A DNA stretch of 64,000 nucleotides from Actinomadura latina NBRC 106108 (GCF_001552195.1 NZ_BCQS01000007.1:186001-250000), one strand, 5' to 3'; counted from the first letter of the stretch, positions 42,489 to 52,026 are shown. Made by a program: numbers and translations. Notes: a model not told the origin generated them from the sequence alone.

Positions 42489-43074
42489 CGCGGCCGCCCA
42501 CCAGGGCGAGTCCGCGCTGACGGTGAAGATCCTCGTGGCCGGTGGTTTCGGCGTCGGAAAGACCACCCTGGTGAGCGCGGTCAGCGAGATCCGCCCGCTG
42601 CGCACCGAGGAGGCGCTGACCGAGAAGAGCATCGGGGTCGACGACACCAGCGCCGTCGCGAACAAGACGACGACGACCGTGGCGATGGACTTCGGCCGCA
42701 TCACGCTGCCGAACGGCCTGGTCCTGTTCGTCTTCGGCACCCCCGGCCAGGACCGCTTCTGGTTCATGTGGGACGAGCTGGCCAAGGGCGCCCTCGGCGC
42801 CGTCGTCCTGGTCGACACCCGCCGGCTGGCCGACTGCTTCGCCTCGGTCGACTACTTCGAACGGCGCGGCGTCCCGTTCATCATCGGCGTCAACCAGTTC
42901 GACGGCGCCGGCCAGCACTCCCACGACCAGGTCCGCAACGCCCTCGACCTCCCCGCCGACGTGCCCGTCATCGACTGCGACGTGCGCGACCGCGAGGACG
43001 CCAAGCGGGTCCTCATCACCCTGGTCGAGCACATCATGCGCACCATGAGCGGCCGCCAGGCGGTCAGCTACTGA
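42469..43074 (+). CDS. cvnD: Conservon small GTPase CvnD (second copy)
   Basis: 201 residues. P-loop GGFGVGKTTLVS, TTTVAMDFGRITLPNGLVL, FGTPGQDRFWFMWDEL, NQFDG at the guanine-specificity site. Lacks the Gly/Ala tail of the first copy. Confidence 0.93.
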   Translation: MESVRSDAAAHQGESALTVKILVAGGFGVGKTTLVSAVSEIRPLRTEEALTEKSIGVDDTSAVANKTTTTVAMDFGRITLPNGLVLFVFGTPGQDRFWFMWDELAKGALGAVVLVDTRRLADCFASVDYFERRGVPFIIGVNQFDGAGQHSHDQVRNALDLPADVPVIDCDVRDREDAKRVLITLVEHIMRTMSGRQAVSY

Positions 43075-43085
43075 GATCGGCCGAG

Positions 43086-43112
43086 CGGCCCCCGTCCGAT
43101 GGGCGGGGGCCG
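43086..43112 (+). terminator. Terminator of the second conservon
   Basis: CGGCCCCCGTCC, loop GAT, GGGCGGGGGCCG: 12-bp stem with one G-U pair, 11 nt after the cvnD2 stop. Confidence 0.75.
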
Positions 43113-43162
43113 TTCGCGCTGCCAAGCTTTGTCCTCTGAGTGGAGAAAGTTGTGATGATCTA

Positions 43163-43178
43163 GAGAAAAGGTCTTCTC
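43163..43178. promoter_or_regulatory. Operator-like inverted repeat upstream of the ROK gene
   Basis: GAGAA-AAGGTC-TTCTC about 80 nt before the ROK start, with another GGAGAA half-site at 43142. Candidate autoregulatory site. Confidence 0.4.
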
Positions 43179-43256
43179 AACGCGGCGAAAGCGGGTTACG
43201 GTCTCGGCCATGAGACCGGAGTCACACGGCTGCACCGATCCCGAGAGGACGACGTG

Positions 43257-44444
43257 ATGCGCATGTCGGCTCGTCCGCAGAACGTGCATCAGGCACGGCT
43301 GCTGCGGCTGCTGCGCGACGAGGGGCCGCGCTCGCGCGCCGAGCTGGGCGACGTCGTCAGGCTGTCGCGATCGAAGCTGGCGGTGGAGCTGGACCGGCTG
43401 GTCGAGCTGGGGCTCGTCGAGGGCGCCGGGCTGGCCGCGTCGCGGGGCGGCCGGCGGTCCGGGATCGTCCGGCTGTCGCCGAGCCTGCGGTTCGTCGCGT
43501 TCGACATCGGCGCCACCTCGATCGACGTCGCGGTGACCGACGGCACGCTGGAGGTCCTCGGCCACGTGAGCGAGCAGTGCGACGTGCGGCAGGGCGCGAC
43601 CGTCGTGCTGGAGCGGGCGCTGGAGCTGCTCGGCAAGCTGCGCGACGAGGGCCTCATCCCGCAGGTGCACGGCACGGGCATCGGGGTTCCCGGCCCGGTC
43701 AGCTTCCGGGACGGCATGCCGGTCGTCCCGCCGATCATGCCCGGCTGGGACCGCTTCCCAGTGCGGGACGCGATCGGCCAGGAGCTGGGCTGCCCGGTGC
43801 TGGTCGACAACGACGTGAACCTGATGGCGCTCGGCGAGCTGCACGCGGGGCTCGCCCGGTCGGTCGACGACTTCCTGCTGGTGAAGATCGGTACCGGTAT
43901 CGGCTGCGGGATCGTGGTCGGCGGGGCCATCTACCGGGGCGTGTCCGGCAGCGCGGGCGACATCGGCCACATCCGGGTCGACGACGACGGGCCGATCTGC
44001 GCCTGCGGGAACGCCGGGTGCCTGGAGGCGTTCTTCGGCGGCGCCGCCCTCGCGCGGGACGCGGAGGCGGCGGCGCGGTCGGGGGAGTCGCCCGCGCTCG
44101 CCGCGCTGCTGGAGACGCACGGGGCGCTGTCCGCCGAGCACGTCGGCGAGGCGGCGGCCGCGGGCGACCCGGCCGCGGTGCGGATCATCCGGGCGGGCGG
44201 CCGGCACGTCGGGCAGGTGCTCGCCGGGCTCGTCAGCTTCTTCAACCCGGGTCTCGTCATCATCGCGGGCGGCGTCGCGGGCCTCGGCCACGCGCTGCTC
44301 GCCGAGATCCGCAGCGTCGTCTACCGCCGGTCCGCGCCGCTCGCGACCGGCAACCTGCCGATCGTGCTGTCCGAGCTCGCCGGCGCCGCCGGCGTGGTCG
44401 GCGGCGCCCGGCTCATCAGCGACCACGTCTTCTCCGCGTCCTGA
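43257..44444 (+). CDS. ROK-family transcriptional regulator
   Basis: 395 residues. N-terminal winged helix (HQARLLRLLRDEGPRSRAELGDVVRLSRSKLAVEL), then the ROK sugar-kinase-like domain: FDIGATSIDVAVTDG, GVPGPVSF, PVLVDNDVNLMALGEL, IGTGIGCGIVVGGAIYRG, and the zinc motif C-A-C-G-N-A-G-C-L-E. Senses a sugar or sugar phosphate and controls the importer operon that starts 13 nt downstream. AGAGGA precedes the start; GTG 43254 is an alternative. Confidence 0.92.
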   Translation: MRMSARPQNVHQARLLRLLRDEGPRSRAELGDVVRLSRSKLAVELDRLVELGLVEGAGLAASRGGRRSGIVRLSPSLRFVAFDIGATSIDVAVTDGTLEVLGHVSEQCDVRQGATVVLERALELLGKLRDEGLIPQVHGTGIGVPGPVSFRDGMPVVPPIMPGWDRFPVRDAIGQELGCPVLVDNDVNLMALGELHAGLARSVDDFLLVKIGTGIGCGIVVGGAIYRGVSGSAGDIGHIRVDDDGPICACGNAGCLEAFFGGAALARDAEAAARSGESPALAALLETHGALSAEHVGEAAAAGDPAAVRIIRAGGRHVGQVLAGLVSFFNPGLVIIAGGVAGLGHALLAEIRSVVYRRSAPLATGNLPIVLSELAGAAGVVGGARLISDHVFSAS

Positions 44445-44457
44445 GGAGGCCCCTCGA

Positions 44458-45966
44458 ATGGAACCGCTGCTGCTGATGCGCGGCATCGTCAAGCAGTTCC
44501 CCGGCGTCCGCGCGCTGGACGGCGTCGACCTCGACGTCCGCCCGGGCGAGGTGCACTGCCTGCTCGGGCAGAACGGCGCCGGCAAGTCGACGCTCATCAA
44601 GGTGCTGGCCGGCGCCCACCAGCCGGACGAGGGCGAGATCGTCTTCGCCGGGGAGCCGGTGCGGCTCGCCGGGCCGACCGCCGCCATGCGGGCCGGCATC
44701 GCGACCATCTACCAGGAGCTGGATCTCGTCGACGGGCTGTCGGTCGCCGAGAACATCTTCCTCGGGCACGAGAAGGCGCGGCTCGGGTTCACCCGGCGCG
44801 GCGACGCCGAGCGGGCCGCGCGCGAGCTGCTCGGCCGGCTCGGGCACGGCGAGATCCCGCCGCGCCGCGAGGTCGGCCGGCTGCCGGCGGCGGGCAAGCA
44901 GGTCGTCAGCATGGCCCGCGCCCTGTCGCACGACGCCCGCCTCATCGTGATGGACGAGCCGTCCGCCGCGCTCGCGCACGACGAGGTCGGGAACCTGTTC
45001 CGCATCATCCGGGAGCTGACCGCCGCCGGCGTCGCGGTCGTCTACATCTCGCACCGGCTGGAGGAGATCCGCGAGATCGGCGACCGGGTGACCGTCCTCA
45101 AGGACGGCCGCACCGTGGCGGTCGGGCTCCCGGCGAAGACCACCTCCACCGACGAGATCGTGTCGCTGATGACCGGGCGGGACGTCGAGTACGTGTTCCC
45201 CGAGCGGCCGGCGGCGGCCGGCGACCCGGCCGAGGTGCTGCGGGTGGAGGGGCTGGCGCTGCCGGGCGCGTTCGAGGACGTGTCGCTCACCGTCCACGCC
45301 GGCGAGATCGTCGGGCTGGCCGGGCTCGTCGGGTCGGGCCGCTCGGAGATCCTGGAGACGATCTACGGTGCCCGGCGCGCCGCGCGGGGCCGGGTGCTCG
45401 TGGACGGGCGCCCCGTCCGCCCCGGCGACACCGGCGCGGCGGTGCGGCGCGGCATGGGCATGGCGCCGGAGGAGCGCAAGAGCCAGGCGCTGCTGCTGAA
45501 CGAGACCGTCGCCGGGAACGTCACCGTCGCCGGGCTGTCGCGCTACGCCCGGCTCGGCTGGCTCGACCGGCGCCGCGAGGTGGCGGACGTGCGCCGCCAG
45601 ATCGAGGCGCTCGACATCCGGCCGCCCGACCCTTCGCGCCCCGTCGTGACGCTGTCGGGCGGCAACCAGCAGAAGGTCGTCCTCGCCCGCTGGCTGCTCG
45701 ACGCGGCGAGTCTGCGGCTGCTGATCCTGGACGAGCCGACCCGCGGCGTGGACGTCGGCGCCCGCGCCGAGCTGTACGCGGTGATCCGGGAGCTGGCCGG
45801 GCGCGGGATCGGGGTGCTGCTGGTGTCCAGCGAGGTCCCCGAGGTGCTCGGGCTCGCCGACCGGGTCCTCGTCGTCCGGGAGGGGCGGGTCGTGCACACC
45901 GGCGGCGCCCGCGACCTCGACGAGGGCACCGTGCTCAACATGATCATGGAAGGGAGTGCCCTGTGA
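44458..45966 (+). CDS. Sugar ABC transporter ATP-binding protein (RbsA type)
   Basis: 502 residues with two nucleotide-binding halves. First half: GQNGAGKSTLIKVL, IYQELDLVDGLSVAENIFLG, signature-like LPAAGKQVVSMARALS, VMDEPSAAL. Second half: degenerate Walker A GLVGSGRSEIL, then VVTLSGGNQQKVVLARWL and LILDEPTRGVDVGA. This is the carbohydrate-uptake CUT2 arrangement (ribose, xylose, inositol). GAGGAGG precedes ATG; overlaps the permease by 4 nt. Confidence 0.94.
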   Translation: MEPLLLMRGIVKQFPGVRALDGVDLDVRPGEVHCLLGQNGAGKSTLIKVLAGAHQPDEGEIVFAGEPVRLAGPTAAMRAGIATIYQELDLVDGLSVAENIFLGHEKARLGFTRRGDAERAARELLGRLGHGEIPPRREVGRLPAAGKQVVSMARALSHDARLIVMDEPSAALAHDEVGNLFRIIRELTAAGVAVVYISHRLEEIREIGDRVTVLKDGRTVAVGLPAKTTSTDEIVSLMTGRDVEYVFPERPAAAGDPAEVLRVEGLALPGAFEDVSLTVHAGEIVGLAGLVGSGRSEILETIYGARRAARGRVLVDGRPVRPGDTGAAVRRGMGMAPEERKSQALLLNETVAGNVTVAGLSRYARLGWLDRRREVADVRRQIEALDIRPPDPSRPVVTLSGGNQQKVVLARWLLDAASLRLLILDEPTRGVDVGARAELYAVIRELAGRGIGVLLVSSEVPEVLGLADRVLVVREGRVVHTGGARDLDEGTVLNMIMEGSAL

Positions 45967-47027
45967 CCGAGACCCGTCATTCTGAGGGGCCGACCCCCCA
46001 GACCCCCCGGAACGGCAGGTGGGGGCCGCCGACGAAGAAGGCGGAGGCCGGCGGGCCATGGCGGCCGTTCGCGCGGGGCGGCGCCGCGGGGACCCGCGAG
46101 ATCCACCATCTCGGGCTCGTCGCCGCGCTGGTGCTGCTCGCGGTCGTCGGCCTGGTGACCGAGCCGGACAACTTCGCGACGTCCGGTAACGTCATCGGCA
46201 TCCTCGCGCTCGCCGCCACCATCGGCGTGATCACCGTCGGCCAGACCTTCGTGATCATCGGCGGCGGGATCGACCTGTCCGTCGGATCGGTCATGGCCCT
46301 CGCCTCGGTCTGGGCGACCACGGTCGCGACGCAGTCGTACGGGCCGGTCGTGATGGCGCTGTGCGCGATCCTCGTCGGGACGGGCACGGGCGTCGTGACC
46401 GGGCTGCTGATCTCCTACGGGCGGATGGTCCCGTTCATCGCGACGCTCGCGATGCTCGTCGCCGCGCGGGGCCTCGCGCAGCGGATGTCGGACCGCAAGA
46501 CCCAGCTCGTCCGGACGGAGAACGACGCGATCGTCTCGCTGTCCACCACCAAGGTGCTCGGGATCCCGCTCGTCGTCTACATCTTCGCGGCGGTCGCGGT
46601 CGCCGGGTGGGTGCTGCTCAACCGCACCACGTTCGGCCGCCGGACGTTCGCGGTCGGCGGCAACCCGGAGGCGGCGCGGCTCGCCGGCATCGACGTCCGC
46701 CGGCACACCCTGCTGCTGTACGCGCTGTCCGGGTTCTGCTGCGGTGTCGCGGCGCTCATCATCATGGCGCGCACCACCACGGGCTCCAGCACCCACGGAG
46801 ACCTGTACGAACTCGACGCGATCGCCGCCGTCATCATCGGCGGGACGCTGCTCACCGGCGGTCGCGGCACCGTCGTCGGGTCGATCCTCGGCGTGCTGAT
46901 CTTCACCGTCATCACCAACCTGTTCATCCTGAACGGCCTGCAGACCAGCGACCAGCTCATCGCCAAGGGCGCGATCATCGGGATCGCCGTGCTGCTGCAG
47001 CGCCGCGGCCTCCGCTCGCCCACCTGA
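45963..47027 (+). CDS. Sugar ABC transporter permease (RbsC type)
   Basis: 354 residues. CUT2 permease: TIGVITVGQTFVIIGGGIDLSVGSVMAL is the key block, then YGRMVPFIATLAMLVAARGLA, RTFAVGGNPEAARLAGIDV and LTGGRGTVVGSILGVLIF. About ten helices. Has a polar, Pro-rich N-terminal extension of about 45 residues. Confidence 0.93.
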   Translation: MTETRHSEGPTPQTPRNGRWGPPTKKAEAGGPWRPFARGGAAGTREIHHLGLVAALVLLAVVGLVTEPDNFATSGNVIGILALAATIGVITVGQTFVIIGGGIDLSVGSVMALASVWATTVATQSYGPVVMALCAILVGTGTGVVTGLLISYGRMVPFIATLAMLVAARGLAQRMSDRKTQLVRTENDAIVSLSTTKVLGIPLVVYIFAAVAVAGWVLLNRTTFGRRTFAVGGNPEAARLAGIDVRRHTLLLYALSGFCCGVAALIIMARTTTGSSTHGDLYELDAIAAVIIGGTLLTGGRGTVVGSILGVLIFTVITNLFILNGLQTSDQLIAKGAIIGIAVLLQRRGLRSPT

Positions 47028-47113
47028 CCTCACCCTCTCGCCCCATGTCCAGCGCCGCGCGCCGCGGGGATGCGCGCGGCGCGGGACGCCCATCCCTTCA
47101 TCAGGAGCACGTC

Positions 47114-48178
47114 ATGCGTGATCAGAGCCCTCGTCCGAGCCGCAGAGGCGTCCTGTTCGGCGGCGCCGTCGTCGCGGCCGGCACTCTCGCCGCCGCCTGC
47201 ACCAGCAACAACGAGAAGGACGACCCGGCGCCCGCCGCGCAGGCCGGTTCGCTCGCCGGCGACAACGACAAGCCGGGCGAGCAGGTCACCATCGGGTTCT
47301 CCGCGCCCGCCGCCGACCACGGCTGGATCGCGGCGATCGCGAAGAACGCCGAGGCGCAGGCCAAGAAGTACAAGGACGTGACGTTCAAGCCGGTCGAGCC
47401 GACGAACGACATCAACCAGCAGATCTCCGCCGTCGAGTCGCTGATCCGGGCGAAGGTGAACGTGCTGGTGATCCTGCCGAACGACGGCGAGCAGCTGAAC
47501 CAGGTGGCGCGCAAGGCGATGGACGCCGGCATCCCGGTCGTCAACCTCGACCGCGTCTTCCCCGACAAGCTGTCGTACCGGACGTGGGTCGGCGGCGACA
47601 ACTACGGCATGGGCGTTTCCGCCGGCCACTACATCGGCAAGAAGCTGAAGGACAAGGGCGTCTCCGACCCGGTGATCGTGGAGATCCAGGGCATCGCGAC
47701 GCTGCCGCTCACACAGGACCGCAGCAAGGGCTTCGCGGACGCGCTGAAGTCCTACGGCTTCTCCGTCACCGCGAAGCAGGACGCGAAGTTCACCGTCGAG
47801 TCCGGCAACCAGGTCGCGTCCAACCTGCTGCAGGCGCACAAGAAGATCGACGCGATGTGGAACCACGACGACGACCAGGGCGTCGGCGTGCTCGCCGCGA
47901 TCAAGCAGTCCGGCCGCAAGGAGTTCTTCATGGTCGGCGGCGCCGGGTCCGCGAACGCCATGCGGGACATCAAGGCGGGGAGCGGCGTCCTGGAGGCGAC
48001 CGTCACCTACCCGCCGACGATGGCCGCGTCCGCGATCAAGCTGGGCCGGCTGATCGCGCAGGGCAAGGGCATGGCGGACCTGGTGGAGCTGCAGGTCCCG
48101 CAGTCGATCACGCTGGCGTCGGAGACGGTCACCAAGGACAACGTCGACACGTACATGCCGCTCGGCTTCGAGTCCTGA
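47114..48178 (+). CDS. Sugar-binding lipoprotein (RbsB type), Tat-exported
   Basis: 354 residues. Twin-arginine signal (SRRGVLFGGAVVAAG) ending in a lipobox A-A-A-C. Mature part is a periplasmic-binding-protein type 4 fold: VTIGFSAPAADHGWIAAIAKNAEAQAKKY, QQISAVESLIRAKVNVLVILPNDG, VNLDRVFPD, EIQGIATLPLTQDRSKGF, NHDDDQGVGVLAAIKQSG. Delivers sugar to the RbsA/RbsC-type importer. AGGAG precedes ATG 47114. Confidence 0.92.
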   Translation: MRDQSPRPSRRGVLFGGAVVAAGTLAAACTSNNEKDDPAPAAQAGSLAGDNDKPGEQVTIGFSAPAADHGWIAAIAKNAEAQAKKYKDVTFKPVEPTNDINQQISAVESLIRAKVNVLVILPNDGEQLNQVARKAMDAGIPVVNLDRVFPDKLSYRTWVGGDNYGMGVSAGHYIGKKLKDKGVSDPVIVEIQGIATLPLTQDRSKGFADALKSYGFSVTAKQDAKFTVESGNQVASNLLQAHKKIDAMWNHDDDQGVGVLAAIKQSGRKEFFMVGGAGSANAMRDIKAGSGVLEATVTYPPTMAASAIKLGRLIAQGKGMADLVELQVPQSITLASETVTKDNVDTYMPLGFES

Positions 48179-48189
48179 GCGACGGTGGC

Positions 48190-48231
48190 GTCCGTGCGCC
48201 CGCCCCTCCTTCGGCGGGCGGGCGCACGGAC
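48190..48231 (+). terminator. Intra-operon stem-loop after the binding-protein gene
   Basis: GTCCGTGCGCCCGCCC (48190-48205) pairs perfectly with 48216-48231, 10-nt loop. It lies between the transporter and enzyme genes, where partial termination would favour the transporter genes. Confidence 0.6.
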
Positions 48232-48323
48232 CCGGCGCCGGGCGGCCGCGGCCGAGCCCGCGGATCGACCGGGACCGGTCCGGGGGGCGTCCCCCGGAAA
48301 CGACACAGAGAGGTGAGCTGAAT

Positions 48324-49463
48324 ATGACGACCGTCGGAGTCGGGATGGTCGGGTACGCGTTCATGGGGCGCGCCCACTCCCAGGCGTGGCGCAGCGTGGG
48401 GCCGTTCTTCGGGCCGCCGCTGACGCCCGTCATGGCGGCCCTCGCCGGACGTTCCGCCGACCGGGCCGGCGCCGCCGCGCAGTCGCTCGGCTGGGCGTCG
48501 GTGGAGACCGACTGGAAGGAGCTGCTCCGCCGCGACGACGTCGAGCTCGTCGACATCTGCACGCCGGGCGACAGCCACGCCGAGATCGCGGTCGCCGCGC
48601 TGGACGCCGGCAAGCACGTGCTGTGCGAGAAGCCGCTCGCCAACTCCGTCGCGGAGGCCGAGGCGATGGTCGCCGCCGCCGACCGGGCGCGCGAGCGCGG
48701 CGTCCGGTCGATGGTCGGGTTCAACTACCGGCGCGTCCCGGCGGTCACCCTGGCGCGGCGGCTGGTGGACGAGGGGCGCATCGGGACCGTCCGGCACATC
48801 CGGGCCCAGTACCTCCAGGACTGGCTGGCCGACCCGGAGGCCCCGTTCACCTGGCGGTTGGACCGCGACAGGGCCGGGTCGGGCGCGCTCGGCGACATCG
48901 GCGCGCACATCATCGACACCGCGCAGTTCATCACCGGGCAGTCGCTCGTCGGCGTGTCGGCGCTGACGGACACCTTCGTCCCGGAACGTCCGGCGCCGGG
49001 CGGCGGTACGGCGCGGGTCACGGTCGACGACGCGGCCCTGTTCATCGGACGCACCGACGCCGGCGCGCTCGCCACGTTCGAGGCCACCCGCTTCGCCACC
49101 GGCCGCAAGAACTCGCTGCGCATCGAGGTCAGCGGCTCGTCCGGCGCCCTGTCGTTCGACCTGGAATCGCTCAACGAACTCTGGTTCTACGACGGGACCG
49201 AGGACGGCGAGACCGCCGGGTTCCGCCGCATCGTCGTCACCGAGCCCGTCCACCCGTACGCGGGGCACTGGTGGCCGCCCGGCCACATCCTCGGATACGA
49301 GCACACCTTCACCCACCAGATCGCCGACCTGCTCACCGCCATCGCGGACGGCACCGACCCGCGCCCGTCGTTCGCCGACGGCCTGCAGGTGCAGCGCGTC
49401 CTCGCCGCGGTCGCGGACAGCGCGGCGTCCCGCGGCTGGGTCGACGTAGAGGGGAGCAACTAG
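48324..49463 (+). CDS. Gfo/Idh/MocA-family sugar or inositol dehydrogenase
   Basis: 379 residues. NAD-binding [49 protein letters not shown] with catalytic Lys in [19 protein letters not shown] and the C-terminal [14 protein letters not shown]. Oxidises a sugar or inositol hydroxyl. Two bases before the next gene; same operon as the importer. Confidence 0.92.
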   Translation: MTTVGVGMVGYAFMGRAHSQAWRSVGPFFGPPLTPVMAALAGRSADRAGAAAQSLGWASVETDWKELLRRDDVELVDICTPGDSHAEIAVAALDAGKHVLCEKPLANSVAEAEAMVAAADRARERGVRSMVGFNYRRVPAVTLARRLVDEGRIGTVRHIRAQYLQDWLADPEAPFTWRLDRDRAGSGALGDIGAHIIDTAQFITGQSLVGVSALTDTFVPERPAPGGGTARVTVDDAALFIGRTDAGALATFEATRFATGRKNSLRIEVSGSSGALSFDLESLNELWFYDGTEDGETAGFRRIVVTEPVHPYAGHWWPPGHILGYEHTFTHQIADLLTAIADGTDPRPSFADGLQVQRVLAAVADSAASRGWVDVEGSN

Positions 49464-49465
49464 CC

Positions 49466-50470
49466 ATGGCACGACCGATCACCCTGTTCACCGGCCAGTG
49501 GGCGGACCTGCCGTTCGAGGAGGTCTGCCGGTTGGCGTCCGGCTGGGGCTACGAGGGCCTGGAGATCGCCTGCTGGGGCGACCACTTCGAGGTCGACAAG
49601 GCCGTCGCCGACGACTCCTACATCCCGCGCAAGCTGGAGACGCTCGCCAAGCACGACCTCAAGGTGTGGGCGATCTCCAATCACCTCGTCGGGCAGGCGG
49701 TCTGCGACATCCCGGACGAACGCCACAAGGCGATCCTGCCGGAGCGGATCTGGGGCGACGGGGAGGCCGAGGGCGTGCGGCAGCGCGCCGCCGCCGAGAT
49801 CAAGGACACCGCCCGCGCCGCCGCCGCATTGGGCGTCGACACGGTCGTCGGCTTCACCGGCTCCTCGATCTGGCACACGGTCGCGATGTTCCCGCCCACC
49901 CCCGACGCGATGGTGGAGCGCGGATACGCCGACTTCGCCGAGCGCTGGAACCCGATCCTGGACGTGTTCGACGAGGTCGGCGTCCGGTTCGCGCACGAGG
50001 TCCACCCGAGCGAGATCGCCTACGACTACTGGACGACCGTCCGCACGCTGGAGGCGATCGGGCACCGTCCCGCGTTCGGGCTGAACTTCGACCCGTCGCA
50101 CTTCGTGTGGCAGGAACTCGACCCGGTCGGCTTCCTGTTCGACTTCCGCGACCGGATCTACCACGTCGACTGCAAGGACACCAAGGTCCGGACGGGCGAC
50201 GGCCGCCGCGGGCGCCTCTCGTCCCACCTGCCGTGGGCGGACATGCGGCGCGGCTGGGACTTCATCTCCACCGGACGCGGCGACGTCCCCTGGGAGGACG
50301 TGTTCCGCGCCCTGAACTCGATCGGATACGACGGCCCCATCTCCGTCGAATGGGAGGACGCGGGCATGGACCGCCTCCAGGGCGCCCCGGAGGCCCTGGA
50401 GTTCGTCAGAGCCCTGAACGCGATGGAGCCTCCGGAGGGCGCCTTCGACGCGGCGTTCTCCTCCGACTGA
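49466..50470 (+). CDS. Sugar phosphate isomerase/epimerase (AP endonuclease 2 TIM barrel)
   Basis: 334 residues. TIM barrel starting [36 protein letters not shown]. Metal ligands in [32 protein letters not shown] and [10 protein letters not shown] fit xylose-isomerase-like epimerases and inosose isomerases. It probably processes the product of the adjacent dehydrogenase. Starts 2 nt after that gene's stop. Confidence 0.9.
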   Translation: MARPITLFTGQWADLPFEEVCRLASGWGYEGLEIACWGDHFEVDKAVADDSYIPRKLETLAKHDLKVWAISNHLVGQAVCDIPDERHKAILPERIWGDGEAEGVRQRAAAEIKDTARAAAALGVDTVVGFTGSSIWHTVAMFPPTPDAMVERGYADFAERWNPILDVFDEVGVRFAHEVHPSEIAYDYWTTVRTLEAIGHRPAFGLNFDPSHFVWQELDPVGFLFDFRDRIYHVDCKDTKVRTGDGRRGRLSSHLPWADMRRGWDFISTGRGDVPWEDVFRALNSIGYDGPISVEWEDAGMDRLQGAPEALEFVRALNAMEPPEGAFDAAFSSD

Positions 50471-50620
50471 GCCAACGCCGGGACGCCCATCGGCGGGACG
50501 ACGATGAGCCGGTCCACGCCCAGGTCGCCGTACTCCCGGACGTATCCGGCGTCCGGGAGCTTCGGCGGGCTCACCGAGATGTGCAGCGACCTCCACCACC
50601 GCGCCCGCGCCCTCGCCGAC
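50471..50620 (-). pseudogene. Remnant of an LLM-class flavin oxidoreductase
   Basis: Reading left, the segment encodes WWRSLHISVSPPKLPDAG, then YVREYGDLGVDRLIVVPP, similar to the C-terminal barrel strands of F420/FMN luciferase-like monooxygenases. No start, no complete domain and no proper end: the frame runs on antisense into the isomerase gene. The rest of 50621-50706 shows no gene. Best read as decayed debris. Confidence 0.35.
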
Positions 50621-50706
50621 GACGTGGCCCGCACGGTCGCGAAGGCGATCGGCCGCGTCATGCAGCCGTTCTGGGCCGAACAGATGATCCGCCCACGCCG
50701 CAAACG

Positions 50707-51399
50707 CTAAGGGAGGGCGCGGAAGTCGGTGAAGTCGAAGCCGGGGGAGACCACGCAGCTGACCAGGACCTCCTCGTTCCCGGCCGGACGCGCCGCCTGC
50801 CAGACGCCGGGTGGCACGACGGCCTGGGGGACCTGCCCGTCGGCCAGGCCGTCGCCGAGCATCACCGTCTCCGGGTTCCCGGCCGGACGTTCGCCGTCGC
50901 CGTCGAGCAGCAGCGCCAGCGGCCCGCCCTTGTGCCACAACCAAACCTCGGCGGACCGGACGGCGTGCCACATCGACTCCTCGCCCGGCGGCAGCAGGAA
51001 GTAGATGCCGGTGGCGCTCGCCCGCTCGCCCGGATAGCCGTCCGGTGCGAAGGTCACGTCCGACCGCCACGTCTCCCGGTACCAGCCGCCCTCGGGATGC
51101 GGGAGCAGGCCGAGCGCCGCCGCCGTCGCGGGCCGGTCGAGGAGCGCGGCGTGCCGTCCGTCCGGCCCGCGCCGCAGGTAGCGGACGCGGGTCGCCGCCG
51201 TCTTGTCGATCACCCCGCGGCCCGGCGCCGCGCCCGGCTCGGGATCCAGCGTGACCGCGACGACCTGCCCGCCCTCGAACACGTCGTCCGCGACGGCCAG
51301 CGCCGCCTCCTCGGGCGCCCAGGCGGCACCGGTCTCGGGCAGGACGAAGCGCGGGCCGGGCTCGGCCTCCCAGGCGTCGAGCATCGTGAGCAGCAGCAC
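50707..51399 (-). CDS. Cupin_5 (DUF985) family protein
   Basis: 230 residues. The C-terminal 130 residues are a cupin_5 domain: LGLLPHPEGGWYRETWRSDVT, ATGIYFLLPPGEESMWHAV, SAEVWLWHKGGPL, QAVVPPGVWQAA. The N-terminal 95 residues (MLDAWEAEPGPRFVLPE...) form an extra domain not typical of the short family members. Metal-binding His/Glu suggest a dioxygenase- or isomerase-like fold; no known reaction. GTG 51399 is 6 nt after TAGGCT. Confidence 0.8.
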   Translation of the reverse strand: MLLLTMLDAWEAEPGPRFVLPETGAAWAPEEAALAVADDVFEGGQVVAVTLDPEPGAAPGRGVIDKTAATRVRYLRRGPDGRHAALLDRPATAAALGLLPHPEGGWYRETWRSDVTFAPDGYPGERASATGIYFLLPPGEESMWHAVRSAEVWLWHKGGPLALLLDGDGERPAGNPETVMLGDGLADGQVPQAVVPPGVWQAARPAGNEEVLVSCVVSPGFDFTDFRALP

Positions 51400-51405
51400 G
51401 CAACG

Positions 51406-51411
51406 AGCCTA
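51406..51411 (-). promoter_or_regulatory. -10 element, leaderless cupin gene
   Basis: TAGGCT (reading left) 6 nt before GTG 51399. Confidence 0.45.
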
Positions 51412-51441
51412 GTGCGAGTTCGGGGGGCCGCCAGGCGGCGG

Positions 51442-52026
51442 TCAGTCCATTTCGGAGAGGCGGGCCGGGTCGAAGGTGATGGGGTAGGGGCGGTCCAGCG
51501 TCAGGGTTTCGCCGGAGCGGGCCCTGCCCGCCACCTCGTAGCGGTCGCCCTCCAATTCGAGCAGGGTGATGGTGGGGCGTGGCTCCAGGTCGACGAGCCA
51601 GTAGTGGGGGATGCCGGTCGCGGCGTACTCGTCGACCTTGCGGACGCGGTCGATCTGCTCGTTGACCGTGCGCGGCGTGACGACCTCGGCGACCAGGATG
51701 AGGTCGGGCCCGTAGTAGGTGCGGGTCTGGCGTTCCAGGGCGGCGCGGGCGACGTCGCGGGCCACGGCGAAGACATCGGGCTTGCGGATGCCGGACGGCG
51801 TCGTCACGTCCTGCGGGGCGCCCGCGATGTGGACGTCGGCGTCGGCCTGGCGGGCCGCGTCCTTCAGGATCGTCTTCAGCTGCTCGGCGGCGTGGTCGTG
51901 CCACAGGTCGCCCGGAAGCTCGTTCAGCCAGCCGTCCGCGAGTTCGTAGCGGCGGCCCTCCTCGGGCAGCGCGTCCAGGTCGTACAGCGTGTACGGGCCG
52001 TGTGCGCGGCCGAGCGTCCCGCCCAT
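51442..52026 (-). CDS. Uma2-family (PD-(D/E)xK) putative nuclease
   Basis: 194 residues. YTLYDLDALPEEGRRYELADGWLNELPG, IRKPDVFAV, LILVAEVVTPRT, RVRKVDEYAATGIPHYWLVD. These are the Uma2/DUF820 blocks with PD-(D/E)xK-like acidic and Lys residues. The family is widespread in actinomycetes and cyanobacteria, often near mobile or defence genes; no confirmed substrate. Confidence 0.85.
   Translation of the reverse strand: MGGTLGRAHGPYTLYDLDALPEEGRRYELADGWLNELPGDLWHDHAAEQLKTILKDAARQADADVHIAGAPQDVTTPSGIRKPDVFAVARDVARAALERQTRTYYGPDLILVAEVVTPRTVNEQIDRVRKVDEYAATGIPHYWLVDLEPRPTITLLELEGDRYEVAGRARSGETLTLDRPYPITFDPARLSEMD

Noticed and set aside
50504..50710. 68-codon plus-strand frame ending AEQMIRPRRKR
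   Set aside because: No ribosome site or start context, and the opposite strand has an LLM-like remnant; treated as chance.
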